Source: Paludibacterium purpuratum (GTDB lineage Bacteria; Pseudomonadota; Gammaproteobacteria; Burkholderiales; Chromobacteriaceae). From it: a stretch of DNA of 64,000 nucleotides. Each line of letters begins with the position of its first letter. Within the stretch, counting starts at the first letter, position 1. This document shows positions 43,617 to 51,458 of this stretch, one piece after another. The notes beneath the pieces are model-generated. The model did no database searches. It saw only the letters and a program-made list of their open reading frames with translations, and was not told the DNA's origin. The translations under genes and the position numbers were made by a program. Location: NCBI RefSeq assembly GCF_004363805.1, contig NZ_SNZP01000009.1, forward strand, positions 62,001 through 126,000, written 5' to 3'.

Positions 43617-45601
43617 CGCAAGGAATTGTTCGCCAAGCCGATGTACTCGCCGCCGAAGCGCAAGGCATGCCGGCAGACTTGCCCACCAGTACCTACGAAA
43701 TGATCCAGCGCGGCGCGGCGATCAACCCCGATGCCCCCGCGCTCTCGTTCTTCCTGCAAAGCGGCGGCCACCGCAAGCCGGAATGCTGGACTTATCGAGA
43801 ACTGGTGCGCGACATCACGCGTAGCGCCAATCTGTTTAGTCGCCTCGGCATCGCCCGCGACGCCGTCGTCGCCTATGCGCTGCCCAATCTGCCGGAAACC
43901 CATTTCACGCTATGGGGCGGCGAGGCCGCCGGCATCGTCTGCGCGATCAACCCATTGCTGGAAGGCAATGCCATCGTCGAGCTGCTCAATGCCGCCAAAG
44001 CCCAGGTGCTAGTGACCCTGGCGCCCTTTCCCGGCACCGACTTGTGGGCAAAGATCCAGCCCGAATTGGCCAACGCGCAGACGTTACGCCATCTCGTACT
44101 GGTCAACCTGGCCGACCGGATTCGCAGTCCGAAGCGGTGGCTGGCCGGCTGGCTGCAACAGCGCGAAACACGCCGCCTGCATGGCCGTGGCGGCGTGCGC
44201 GGCGCGGTACCGGCCGCGATCCAAATCCACGACTTTGGCCAAAGCCTCGCCAAAGAATCCGGCACGCGGCTCGCCACAGAACGCCAGTTCACCGCGGACG
44301 ACCTCTCCTCCTTTTTCTGCACCGGCGGCACCACCGGTTTGCCGAAGATCGCCATGCGCCGCCACGGCAACGAAGTCGCCAATGCCTGGAGCGCCGGCCA
44401 AGTGCTGGGCGACAGCATCGGGGCGGGCAAGACGGTGTTTTGCGGGTTACCGCTATTTCACGTCAATGCGGCCATGGTGACCGGGCTATTGCCCTTCTCT
44501 AAAGGCGCGCATGTCCTATTGGGCACGCCGCAAGGCTACCGCGGCGCGGGCGTGATTCCGCGCTTTTGGGAGATCGTCGAACACCACCGCGTCAATTTCT
44601 TCAGCGGCGTCCCCACACTGTATGCAGCCCTGCTGGGCGTTCCTCTTGGCGACAAGGACATTCATTCGCTCGAATTCGGGATCTGTGGTGCGGCGCCGAT
44701 GCCGGTCGAAGTATTCCGCGCCTTCCAGGAACGCACGGGGCTCAGAATCCTCGAAGGCTACGGCTTGACCGAGGGAGCCTGTATCAGCAGCGTCAACCCG
44801 CCGCATGGCGAAAGGCGGCTGGGATCGGTCGGGTTACGGCTCCCGGGGCAAGCGATGAAGACTGTCGTACTGGACGAGGCCGGGCGCTACCAACGCGACT
44901 GCGCCGTCGACGAAACCGGCGTACTGACGATTTCCGGCCCCAACGTTTTCGTCGGCTATATCTTGCCCCAACAAAACCAGGGATTGTGGCTGGAGCTTGG
45001 CGACGGCCGGCGCTGGCTCAATACCGGCGACCTGGCGCGATGCGATGCCGATGGCTACTTTTGGCTCACGGGCAGGAGGAAAGAACTGATCATTCGCGGC
45101 GGTCACAATATCGACCCCGCCGTGATCGAGGAACCCCTGCACCGCCATCCCGCCGTTCAGCTCGCGGCGGCGGTGGGGCGGCCCGACGCCCATGCGGGCG
45201 AACTGCCTGTGGCGTACGTCCAACTCAAACCGGATGCCAAAGCGAGCAGCGAGGAGCTGACGGCGTTTCTACGCCACGAGATCGGCGAGCGCGCCGCATT
45301 GCCCAAACACATCCGTATCGTCGAGACCATGCCGCTGACTGCCGTCGGCAAGATATTCAAGCCAGCGTTGAAGCGGCTTGAAATCGTCGAGGCGCTGCGC
45401 GCCGATTTGGAGAACGAGGGACTGCAAGCCGACGTGGCGGCCGTCGAGGACAAGACGCACGGCATCGTATTGCATGTCGGGCTAGCCGACCCGCAACAGC
45501 ACGCTCGCGCCGCCGAAATCCTCGGGCGGCATCCTTTTGCCTTTTCCCTGACGCAAGACCGCGCCCACCAGGAAACGCACAGCAGCCAAGACCAGCGCTA
45601 A
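43613..45601 (+). CDS. Acyl-CoA synthetase (AMP-forming) of the catabolic operon
   Basis: 662 aa, starting inside the FAH stop (ATGA). The ANL-superfamily motifs are present: P-loop SSFFCTGGTTGLPKIAMRRH, EGYGLTEG, and hinge GDLARCDADGYFWLTGRRKELIIRGGHNIDPAVIEE with catalytic Lys in VGKIFKPALKR. It activates a carboxylic acid with ATP and CoA. In this operon the acid is most simply the side-chain fragment released by hydrolysis of the ring-fission product. The C-terminus has an extra tail of about 70 aa after the usual end. The operon closes with a terminator. Confidence 0.9.
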   Translation: MTQGIVRQADVLAAEAQGMPADLPTSTYEMIQRGAAINPDAPALSFFLQSGGHRKPECWTYRELVRDITRSANLFSRLGIARDAVVAYALPNLPETHFTLWGGEAAGIVCAINPLLEGNAIVELLNAAKAQVLVTLAPFPGTDLWAKIQPELANAQTLRHLVLVNLADRIRSPKRWLAGWLQQRETRRLHGRGGVRGAVPAAIQIHDFGQSLAKESGTRLATERQFTADDLSSFFCTGGTTGLPKIAMRRHGNEVANAWSAGQVLGDSIGAGKTVFCGLPLFHVNAAMVTGLLPFSKGAHVLLGTPQGYRGAGVIPRFWEIVEHHRVNFFSGVPTLYAALLGVPLGDKDIHSLEFGICGAAPMPVEVFRAFQERTGLRILEGYGLTEGACISSVNPPHGERRLGSVGLRLPGQAMKTVVLDEAGRYQRDCAVDETGVLTISGPNVFVGYILPQQNQGLWLELGDGRRWLNTGDLARCDADGYFWLTGRRKELIIRGGHNIDPAVIEEPLHRHPAVQLAAAVGRPDAHAGELPVAYVQLKPDAKASSEELTAFLRHEIGERAALPKHIRIVETMPLTAVGKIFKPALKRLEIVEALRADLENEGLQADVAAVEDKTHGIVLHVGLADPQQHARAAEILGRHPFAFSLTQDRAHQETHSSQDQR

Positions 45602-45611
45602 ACGGAGGGGA

Positions 45612-45647
45612 GAAATGCCGCGAGGTTCGCCGAACGCGGCATTTCTT
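45612..45647 (+). terminator. Terminator of the ring-cleavage operon
   Basis: Stem GAAATGCCGCG/CGCGGCATTTC, 12-base loop, short T-rich end, directly after the ligase stop. Confidence 0.75.
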
Positions 45648-45666
45648 CGCAAACAAGTTGATGATT

Positions 45667-45679
45667 TCATCAGTTGTGA
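45667..45679. promoter_or_regulatory. Second copy of the 13-bp shared element
   Basis: TCATCAGTTGTGA, identical to 39804-39816, sits 33 bases before the start of the Ser/Thr/Ala-rich gene in a short AT-rich promoter region. Confidence 0.65.
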
Positions 45680-45711
45680 TATATTTAATCATGACGTAAG
45701 GAGTAAACGAC

Positions 45712-46161
45712 ATGTTATCTCTCAACAACATCTCGCAAATCTACGGCTCGATCGCCAGCTATAACTACAGCACCGGCACAGCCAACAGTTCGCCCGCCAC
45801 CGATGCCTCGACCTCCACCTCGGTGCAGCAAGACGCATCGAACATCCGCAACGGCGTGCAAAACCAGGTCAACAGCGCCGTCGCCTATGCTCAGTCGGAT
45901 CCCTATGCCCAACAGCAGCTCAGCAACACCGACAGCACCATCGTTTCGCTCGGCAACGGCGCCGATACCTATGGATCGGGCGATCTCTACACCGCTAGCG
46001 GGCGACTTGCGGGCCAGGCGGGAAGCGCCACCTCCGCAGTGCAAAATGATCACGCGACGAAATCCAGCACCTACGCCGCGAATTCCGCGCGCACCGCAAA
46101 CGAAGTGAGCGGGGTAACAAGCCTGCAAACTGACACCGCGTCCTCTGCGGATAAGAAATAG
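45712..46161 (+). CDS. Ser/Thr/Ala/Asn-rich protein of unknown function
   Basis: 149 aa; the ATG follows AAGGAG. The sequence is low in hydrophobics and lacks a signal peptide: it begins MLSLNNISQIYGSIASYNYS and is rich in Ser, Thr, Ala, Gln and Asp (TDASTSTSVQQDASNIRNG, SATSAVQNDHATKSSTYAA). No cysteines are seen. No family was recognised; it may be largely disordered or helical. The promoter contains the 13-bp element of the upstream catabolic operon, so the same TetR may control it. Confidence 0.7.
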   Translation: MLSLNNISQIYGSIASYNYSTGTANSSPATDASTSTSVQQDASNIRNGVQNQVNSAVAYAQSDPYAQQQLSNTDSTIVSLGNGADTYGSGDLYTASGRLAGQAGSATSAVQNDHATKSSTYAANSARTANEVSGVTSLQTDTASSADKK

Positions 46162-46271
46162 CCGTCGGCAACCGCCTCGCACAGTGCCGCCCCGTTGCGC
46201 TACGTCTGTCACGGACATGGAAAGCTTGATATCATCGGCTGCAATCTCAAGCAATCCAACATGCATAACCC

Positions 46272-46946
46272 ATGCCCGAGACACCGCGCGCCGCACCCAT
46301 CAATCACCGAACGCTGGTCGGTCAGCAACGGCGTGAACGCACACGCCAGAAAATCCTCCTCGCCGCACTGAAGATTTTTGCGCAAAAAGGCAGCGAAGCG
46401 CCGGTCATCGAGGATTTCATTGCCGAAGCCGGCATTGCGCGCGGCACCTTTTATAACTATTTCAGCACCACACAAGAATTACTGCAGGCGACGCTCGTCT
46501 GGCTCGGAGCCGACCTCATCGCATCGATCGAACACGAGATCGGCACACTGAACGACCCACTGCTGCGATTGGCGACCGGCGTGCGTTTGTGGCTCGGTAG
46601 GGCGCAATACGATCCGACCTGGGCGGCGTTCATCGCCCGCCCGGAATTTCTCGATGCCTTGCCCTTTGAATCGGTTTTCGCGCCAGTGATGGACGACCTG
46701 CAAACCGGGCGACAAAGCGGCTTGTTTCATTTCCCAAACGAGCGCGCGGCCTTATCCCTGCTCACAGGAACCCTGATCATCGCCATGCGCGCTTATCTGC
46801 AGGACAAGCCTTATCCCGAATACGCCGACGACATCGCGCGCATCATCCTGCAAGGGCTAGGGGTCGCACCGGGCCACATCGCCACGGCACTTGCACAGCC
46901 GCTGCCGACACTACGCCGCGCGCCCTTGTCGCTTAAACCCAACTGA
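46272..46946 (+). CDS. TetR-family regulator before the FadL-type channel
   Basis: 224 aa. Helix-turn-helix: SEAPVIEDFIAEAGIARGTFYNYFSTTQELL, after a basic arm (GQQRRERTRQKILLAALKIF). The C-terminal domain is TetR-like (WAAFIARPEFLDALPFESVFAPVMDDLQTGRQSGLF). It precedes the FadL-type gene on the same strand by about 180 bases and could control it through the palindrome at 47039. Confidence 0.88.
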   Translation: MPETPRAAPINHRTLVGQQRRERTRQKILLAALKIFAQKGSEAPVIEDFIAEAGIARGTFYNYFSTTQELLQATLVWLGADLIASIEHEIGTLNDPLLRLATGVRLWLGRAQYDPTWAAFIARPEFLDALPFESVFAPVMDDLQTGRQSGLFHFPNERAALSLLTGTLIIAMRAYLQDKPYPEYADDIARIILQGLGVAPGHIATALAQPLPTLRRAPLSLKPN

Positions 46947-47023
46947 TCTCGCCTGGCGCAACGCCTCTCTCGCCCGCTTGTTTGCTGCCTTCCCCGTCAG
47001 ATACGCCGTCTTTTCCCTGTTTT

Positions 47024-47053
47024 TCATATTGAACAATAATGTCATATTGACAT
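47024..47053. promoter_or_regulatory. Palindrome and direct repeat upstream of the FadL-type gene
   Basis: ATGTCA-TAT-TGACAT is a perfect 15-bp inverted repeat at 47039-47053. TCATATTGA occurs at 47024-47032 and again at 47042-47050, an 18-bp spacing. The site is 73 bases before the FadL-type start and downstream of a TetR gene. Confidence 0.6.
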
Positions 47054-47125
47054 AAATCAACAAAATGAAAGATTGTTGACACTCGCCACATAAAAGAGCG
47101 AACCACACAACATTGGGAGATCACC

Positions 47126-48511
47126 ATGAGAAACCGCACGAACGCGCATCGCGCGGCCGTCGCCGCGGCCATAGGCGCGCTAAGCCAAGCCGCTTTGGCA
47201 TCCGGCTACCAATTCGATATCCAAAGCATCCGCGCGCAAGGTAGCGCCAATGCCGGCGAAGTCGAGGCAGCCGACCCTTCCACCCTCTTCTATAACCCGG
47301 CCGCCCTCACGCAACTAGACGGCACCCAATTGACATTCGGCATAATCGGCGTCGACCCGCATTCCAGCTTCAGCGAAAGCAGCGCCACCACGGGGGCAGG
47401 CCAGCCCGTGTCGCCTGCCGGCAATGGCGGCGACTATGCCAAGCAAGCCGCCATTCCACTAGGCTATTGGTCGCACCGGGTCGACGACCGCATGACCGTC
47501 GGCATCGGGTTGTTCGTTCCCTATGGCGCCAAGATCGGCTACGACGGCAATTTTGCCGGGCGCTATTACGGACAGCGTATCGACTTCAAGTCTCTCAACA
47601 TCAACCCCGCCGTGGGCTTTCAGTTGAACGAGCACCACAGCATCGGCTTCGGCGTCAGTGCCCAGTACCTGCACGTCACGCTGGATCAAAACCAAGACAT
47701 GCTGTCTACCGCCGGCGGCGTCTGTTTGGCCGGCGGCGGCTCCATCGCCTTCTGTTCGGCCGCCGCCTCGGCCTATGCGGGTCTACCGGATGTCCGAGCC
47801 CATATCGCCGGCGACGACTGGGGATTCGGCTTTAACATCGGTTACCTGTACATGCCGGACGACGCCACCCGCATCGGGCTGGCCTATCGCTCGGCCATCA
47901 AGCAAAAACTGCGCGGCACGGCGACCTTCACCCTTCCCGACAACTTGCCCGGAGGCGGAGGTTCGCCGATCAATGCAGGTATCCAAAGCGCACTGGCCAA
48001 CAGCAATGCCGCCCTCGACATCACCACGCCGGAGAGCGCCTCGCTCAGCGCATTCCACCAGTTGACCCCCCGCTGGGCAGTGATGGGCGCGCTCAATTGG
48101 GTTCGGCATGACAGGCTGCAAAGCATTGAAATCAACATGCCCACCGCGCAGATCCCGGGACGGCAGATAAACTACCCGACGGCGTGGCGCAATAGCTGGA
48201 GCGCCGCCCTCGGCACCAGTTACCAACTCGACGACCATTGGACCTTGCGCGGCGGCTATATGATCGATCAGACCCCGGTGTCCAGTCCGAGCAATGCGCT
48301 GACCCTGCTGCCGGACAGTACACGCCACATCTTTGCGCTCGGCACCAGCTACCGGGTCGATGCGCACGACACCATCGACGTCGCCTACAGCTACATAAAA
48401 TTGGCACAGGCGAACATCAGCGACACCAGCAACAGCGCCGCCGGCACGCTATACGGCAGCTATCACACCCATGTCAATCTGTTGGGCATCGGCTGCACCC
48501 ACCGCTTCTAA
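47126..48511 (+). CDS. FadL-family outer-membrane channel for hydrophobic substrates
   Basis: 461 aa; the start follows GGGAGATC. A signal peptide (AAIGALSQAALA) is followed by the FadL N-terminal hatch pattern (SGYQFDIQSIRAQGSANAGEVEAADPSTLFYNPAALTQLDG) and a 14-stranded barrel ending in F (GCTHRF). FadL proteins take up long-chain fatty acids or aromatic hydrocarbons through a lateral opening. Proximity to the hydroxylase-dioxygenase-ligase operon suggests it imports the hydrophobic phenolic substrate of that pathway. Confidence 0.92.
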   Translation: MRNRTNAHRAAVAAAIGALSQAALASGYQFDIQSIRAQGSANAGEVEAADPSTLFYNPAALTQLDGTQLTFGIIGVDPHSSFSESSATTGAGQPVSPAGNGGDYAKQAAIPLGYWSHRVDDRMTVGIGLFVPYGAKIGYDGNFAGRYYGQRIDFKSLNINPAVGFQLNEHHSIGFGVSAQYLHVTLDQNQDMLSTAGGVCLAGGGSIAFCSAAASAYAGLPDVRAHIAGDDWGFGFNIGYLYMPDDATRIGLAYRSAIKQKLRGTATFTLPDNLPGGGGSPINAGIQSALANSNAALDITTPESASLSAFHQLTPRWAVMGALNWVRHDRLQSIEINMPTAQIPGRQINYPTAWRNSWSAALGTSYQLDDHWTLRGGYMIDQTPVSSPSNALTLLPDSTRHIFALGTSYRVDAHDTIDVAYSYIKLAQANISDTSNSAAGTLYGSYHTHVNLLGIGCTHRF

Positions 48512-48547
48512 CATGTATCGCCCTCTTGCTCAGACGACGTAATCAGA

Positions 48548-48583
48548 GCTCCCCCGGCGTCGCGCTTGGCGTCGGGGGCTTTT
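48548..48583 (+). terminator. Terminator after the FadL-type gene
   Basis: GC-rich stem based on GCTCCCCCGGCG/CGTCGGGGGCT followed by TTTT, 37 bases after the stop. Confidence 0.8.
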
Positions 48584-48606
48584 CGCAGCGCATTGACGAG
48601 ACCATC

Positions 48607-48648
48607 AAGGCGGCAATACCGTGCGCGCCAACAGATCGTGCTGCGTTT
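48607..48648 (+). pseudogene. Fragment of the 38291 tetR gene
   Basis: Two blocks, AAGGCGGCAATACCGTGC (48607-48624) and AACAGATCGTGCTGCGTTT (48630-48648), are identical to 38823-38840 and 38847-38865 in the tetR gene after emrB, with 5 versus 6 bases between them. The flanks show no further similarity, so this is a short, decayed copy. Confidence 0.65.
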
Positions 48649-48735
48649 TGGACTAAACCTGGACAGTGCCAGAGACGGGAGAGATAACAGACAAGATGCC
48701 CGGCGGGCCCACCAGGCCGCGTCCATCAAGGACGC

Positions 48736-48921
48736 TTATGCGCGCAAGACGAGTTGCACATGGTCGAGCTTATAACTGGCGGCGGCCAACAGACTACGCA
48801 CTGCTTGCGGATCGAACCGGCGCCGTGACGACGGCGCCATCTGCCGCACCAGTCGGTTCAAGGTGAGTTGGATATCGCGTAGATCGCGCTCGACAGAGGT
48901 GGCGTGGTGGCGGGATGCCAT
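48736..48921 (-). CDS. Small basic protein of unknown function (61 aa)
   Basis: The start at 48921 follows AAAGGAG. The product (MASRHHATSVERDLRDIQLTL, then NRLVRQMAPSSRRRFDPQ, ending YKLDHVQLVLRA) is predicted to be helical and basic, with no membrane segment. The clear ribosome site and regular heptad-like pattern favour a real gene, but no family was recognised. It lies in a rearranged stretch next to a TetR fragment. Confidence 0.5.
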   Translation of the reverse strand: MASRHHATSVERDLRDIQLTLNRLVRQMAPSSRRRFDPQAVRSLLAAASYKLDHVQLVLRA

Positions 48922-49329
48922 AGGTCGAACTCCTTTGCACTTCACATCATGAAGGAGCTGCCGTCTGGAGGGCGGCAGGCCGAGCGAAGGTTGACAGACC
49001 GGGCATCTCAACCGGCACACCGGCGAGCCGAAGCCCGCCGGTGTCCTCCGCCGGCCCGCCATAGACGCACGGATCGACGAAATAACAAACGCTGTTTTTC
49101 ATGCTGCGTTCGGAGATACGGCAAGGCTGTCAAACCTCGGTTGCTTCTTTTCAGTCGCAACGGTAACGGAGGTTAGGAGCCAAGGCAGAGCACGTCAAGG
49201 GAGCGCGGTTCGGCCGACAGGCAACGTTGCGACTGCCGTAGATGTTTGTGCCAATTCCTGACAGCCATATGGCTAGCAGGAGCATGGCAGGCAAGAAGAG
49301 ATACATCCATCGCGCTAGTCCAGGCTCGC
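48922..49329. other. Non-coding stretch with GC-rich hairpins
   Basis: No supported gene. A perfect 9-bp stem (ACACCGGCG/CGCCGGTGT) lies at 49017-49044 without a T-run. Nothing else is recognised. Confidence 0.4.
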
Positions 49330-50532
49330 CTAACCGTCATGACGTATGCTGCAGCCCCGCCCGGCCTCCTTGGCACGATAAAGCGCATTGTCAGCCGCTT
49401 CGATCAGTTGATCGATGTCCACGTCTCGCGCGGCCTTCACGGCAATACCGATACTGACCGACAAGTGGACCGGGCGGGTTGCCGGCAGTGGCGCAATCTC
49501 GCCGACCTTTTCGTGAATGCGGGCGGCGATGGCATCGACGGCGGCATCGGATGGCGCACTCAGCAGGAGCAGGAACTCCTCACCGCCATAGCGGCCAACC
49601 CTATCGTAATCGCGCACGGCAGATCGGATGGCATGGGCCACATTCCGCAGCGCCTCATCGCCGGCAAGATGGCCAAAAATATCATTCACCCGTTTGAAGT
49701 AATCCACATCGATCATCATAATGCCTACGCGCGTCTCATCGAGCGCCGCTTGATGAATGGCATTTTGGACCAAATCTAAAATCGCACCGCGGTTATATAA
49801 ACCGGTCAACGTGTCATGCATGGACTTCTGACGTAAATCTTCCTGCGTGGACTGCAGCGTTCTATTCTGGTCGTGAATATCCTGATACAGCCTGGACTTG
49901 TCGATATAAATCGAAATGAGTTGCGCAATGCGCTTAAACGAATCCAGATGCGCACCCTGATAGGTATTGCGCCTTTTGCTGGAGAAAAACAGAAACCCCA
50001 CCGGTTTGCCATCCACCACCAGCGGGCAGGTCAAGCTGGAGCGAATACCTTCCGCCAGCATGAGTCTCGTCGAGGTGGAGTCAGGCTTCCTTTTCAGATA
50101 CACAGCCAGGTCATTGATGATCCTCGGTTCGCCGTCGGCCAAGATCTGCAGCAAACTGCTATTGGCCAAGGCCGCCTGAAAACCCTTGGTCAGACGCATG
50201 TTTCCGGGATTGCTCGAATGAGCCCAGACCAGTTGCAAGGATGCGCCATCTTCTGAAATCAACGCGCACGCCAGCCGGGAGTACGGGATAACGGTCCGGA
50301 ACGCCTGATAGGCCCGGCTTAATACATCCTCCAGCAAAACTCCCTTGGATAGCTCTGCGGATAATGAATGAATTTTGGCAAACAGCTCAATGCGTTTAGC
50401 ATAAGACGCGGCGAGAGTGAGAATTTCCTGTGCCACACCGGAAAAAGGGTCGTCAGGAGGGATATCGAATGCGATAGAAAAATGCTCGTTCTGCAACTGC
50501 TTGAGCGCATAAACCACTTGCTCGTATGACAA
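49330..50532 (-). CDS. GAF-GGDEF diguanylate cyclase
   Basis: About 400 aa. No ATG is near the N-terminus; a TTG at 50532 preceded by GGAG is the best start, and GTG codons up to 50571 are alternatives. A GAF domain occupies the middle (LLEDVLSRAYQAFRTVIPYSRLACALI, GIRSSLTCPLVVDGKPVGFLFFSS), followed by a coiled linker and GGDEF (HDTLTGLYNRGAILDL; active site GGEEF; product-inhibition site RDYD five residues before). It should make cyclic di-GMP in response to a GAF signal. Cytosolic; unlinked to its neighbours. Confidence 0.88.
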   Translation of the reverse strand: MSYEQVVYALKQLQNEHFSIAFDIPPDDPFSGVAQEILTLAASYAKRIELFAKIHSLSAELSKGVLLEDVLSRAYQAFRTVIPYSRLACALISEDGASLQLVWAHSSNPGNMRLTKGFQAALANSSLLQILADGEPRIINDLAVYLKRKPDSTSTRLMLAEGIRSSLTCPLVVDGKPVGFLFFSSKRRNTYQGAHLDSFKRIAQLISIYIDKSRLYQDIHDQNRTLQSTQEDLRQKSMHDTLTGLYNRGAILDLVQNAIHQAALDETRVGIMMIDVDYFKRVNDIFGHLAGDEALRNVAHAIRSAVRDYDRVGRYGGEEFLLLLSAPSDAAVDAIAARIHEKVGEIAPLPATRPVHLSVSIGIAVKAARDVDIDQLIEAADNALYRAKEAGRGCSIRHDG

Positions 50533-51156
50533 AAGGAACTCCAAAACCAAAATTAACCACACGGACACCACGGAGTGTGGTGATCACCATCCGCCAGAGC
50601 GGCTAAGTACATCGCACTCTGGCCGCAGTTAATTTAGCTTTAATCAAGCCCCATCAAATTTCGCGCCGGATTCCAACGAAGAGCCCATCCGAATGGGCAC
50701 AAATACGACACAGAGTCCATTTCGTCGCCGACCCCAGCGTGACGACTAAAGCGTAGATAAGTCGATGAGAACTTTTCATCGCGCAAACCAAGTCAAGGTC
50801 GTGTTGTTGTCGGCAGCACACACGGGCACGGTGAAAAGTCAGGACTCTCGCACCTACTGTGCTCAAGCTTGCGCTTCAGGGTCTTTCCACTGCGTAGCCG
50901 GCAAGAATAGGTATATAGACAAAAATGTACCTATGGGGAAACCGATGAGCCCGAGAGCAAAAATAATCTCGGAAACTTTGCGAGAAATTTCATTTTTCTG
51001 GTAAGAGCCGTATGCGGGCAGACCATGCGAAAAAACGGGCAATGTCCCATTCACTCCCTTAGCCTCCCCAACGGCACTCTCCTGCCCAAGCGTATTGTCG
51101 AGGCCACCATGGAAGAAGGCATGGTCGACCGGATCGCATTCCATCCGAAGCATTGC
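50533..51156. other. Degenerate region left of the acyltransferase
   Basis: No intact gene. Contains an inverted repeat ACCACAC/GTGTGGT (50556-50581) overlapping the palindrome GGTGATCACC (50579-50588). The stretch 50863-51156 continues the frame of the IS remnant without transposase similarity, so it is probably fused foreign or deleted sequence. Confidence 0.4.
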
Positions 51157-51273
51157 CCCCCGTTCGAAGATTTGTTTAACAGCCTCGATCTTGAATTCTT
51201 CGGGGTAACCCACGGTACTCATGACATCTCCTTGGTACCTCAGTTTAAGGCGAGGAAGCATCTACTGCACTCA
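51157..51273 (-). mobile_element. Left IS3-like remnant (orfA start, truncated)
   Basis: On the minus strand, an ATG at 51222 opens MSTVGYPEEFKIEAVKQIFERG, the typical N-terminus of an IS3-family OrfA, and then similarity stops. Upstream, GCAGTAGATGCTTCC and TTAAACTGA are shared, in inverted order, with the right remnant at 53454. This is the left end of an insertion sequence, facing outward from the acyltransferase. Confidence 0.75.
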
Positions 51274-51458
51274 GGGCGATTCAGATAAAATGACATTCAG
51301 GTGACCAAGCGATGCCCTTGATGCGGTCGTGTACGGGATACTTTACGCCGACTCTGAGCTTTCAACGTAGCGCAAAAACAGATTGGGCATGTAATGATTG
51401 GGCATTAGGAATTATCGTCTCTTTGAAATAATTAACGCCTGTATCGAAAGAGTTTTCC

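Noticed and set aside
49017-49044. GC-rich hairpin considered as a terminator
   Set aside because: No T-run and no gene ending nearby.
50863-51222. Full reading frame through the left IS remnant as a transposase gene
   Set aside because: Similarity to OrfA ends after ERG; the remainder has no helix-turn-helix or catalytic features.
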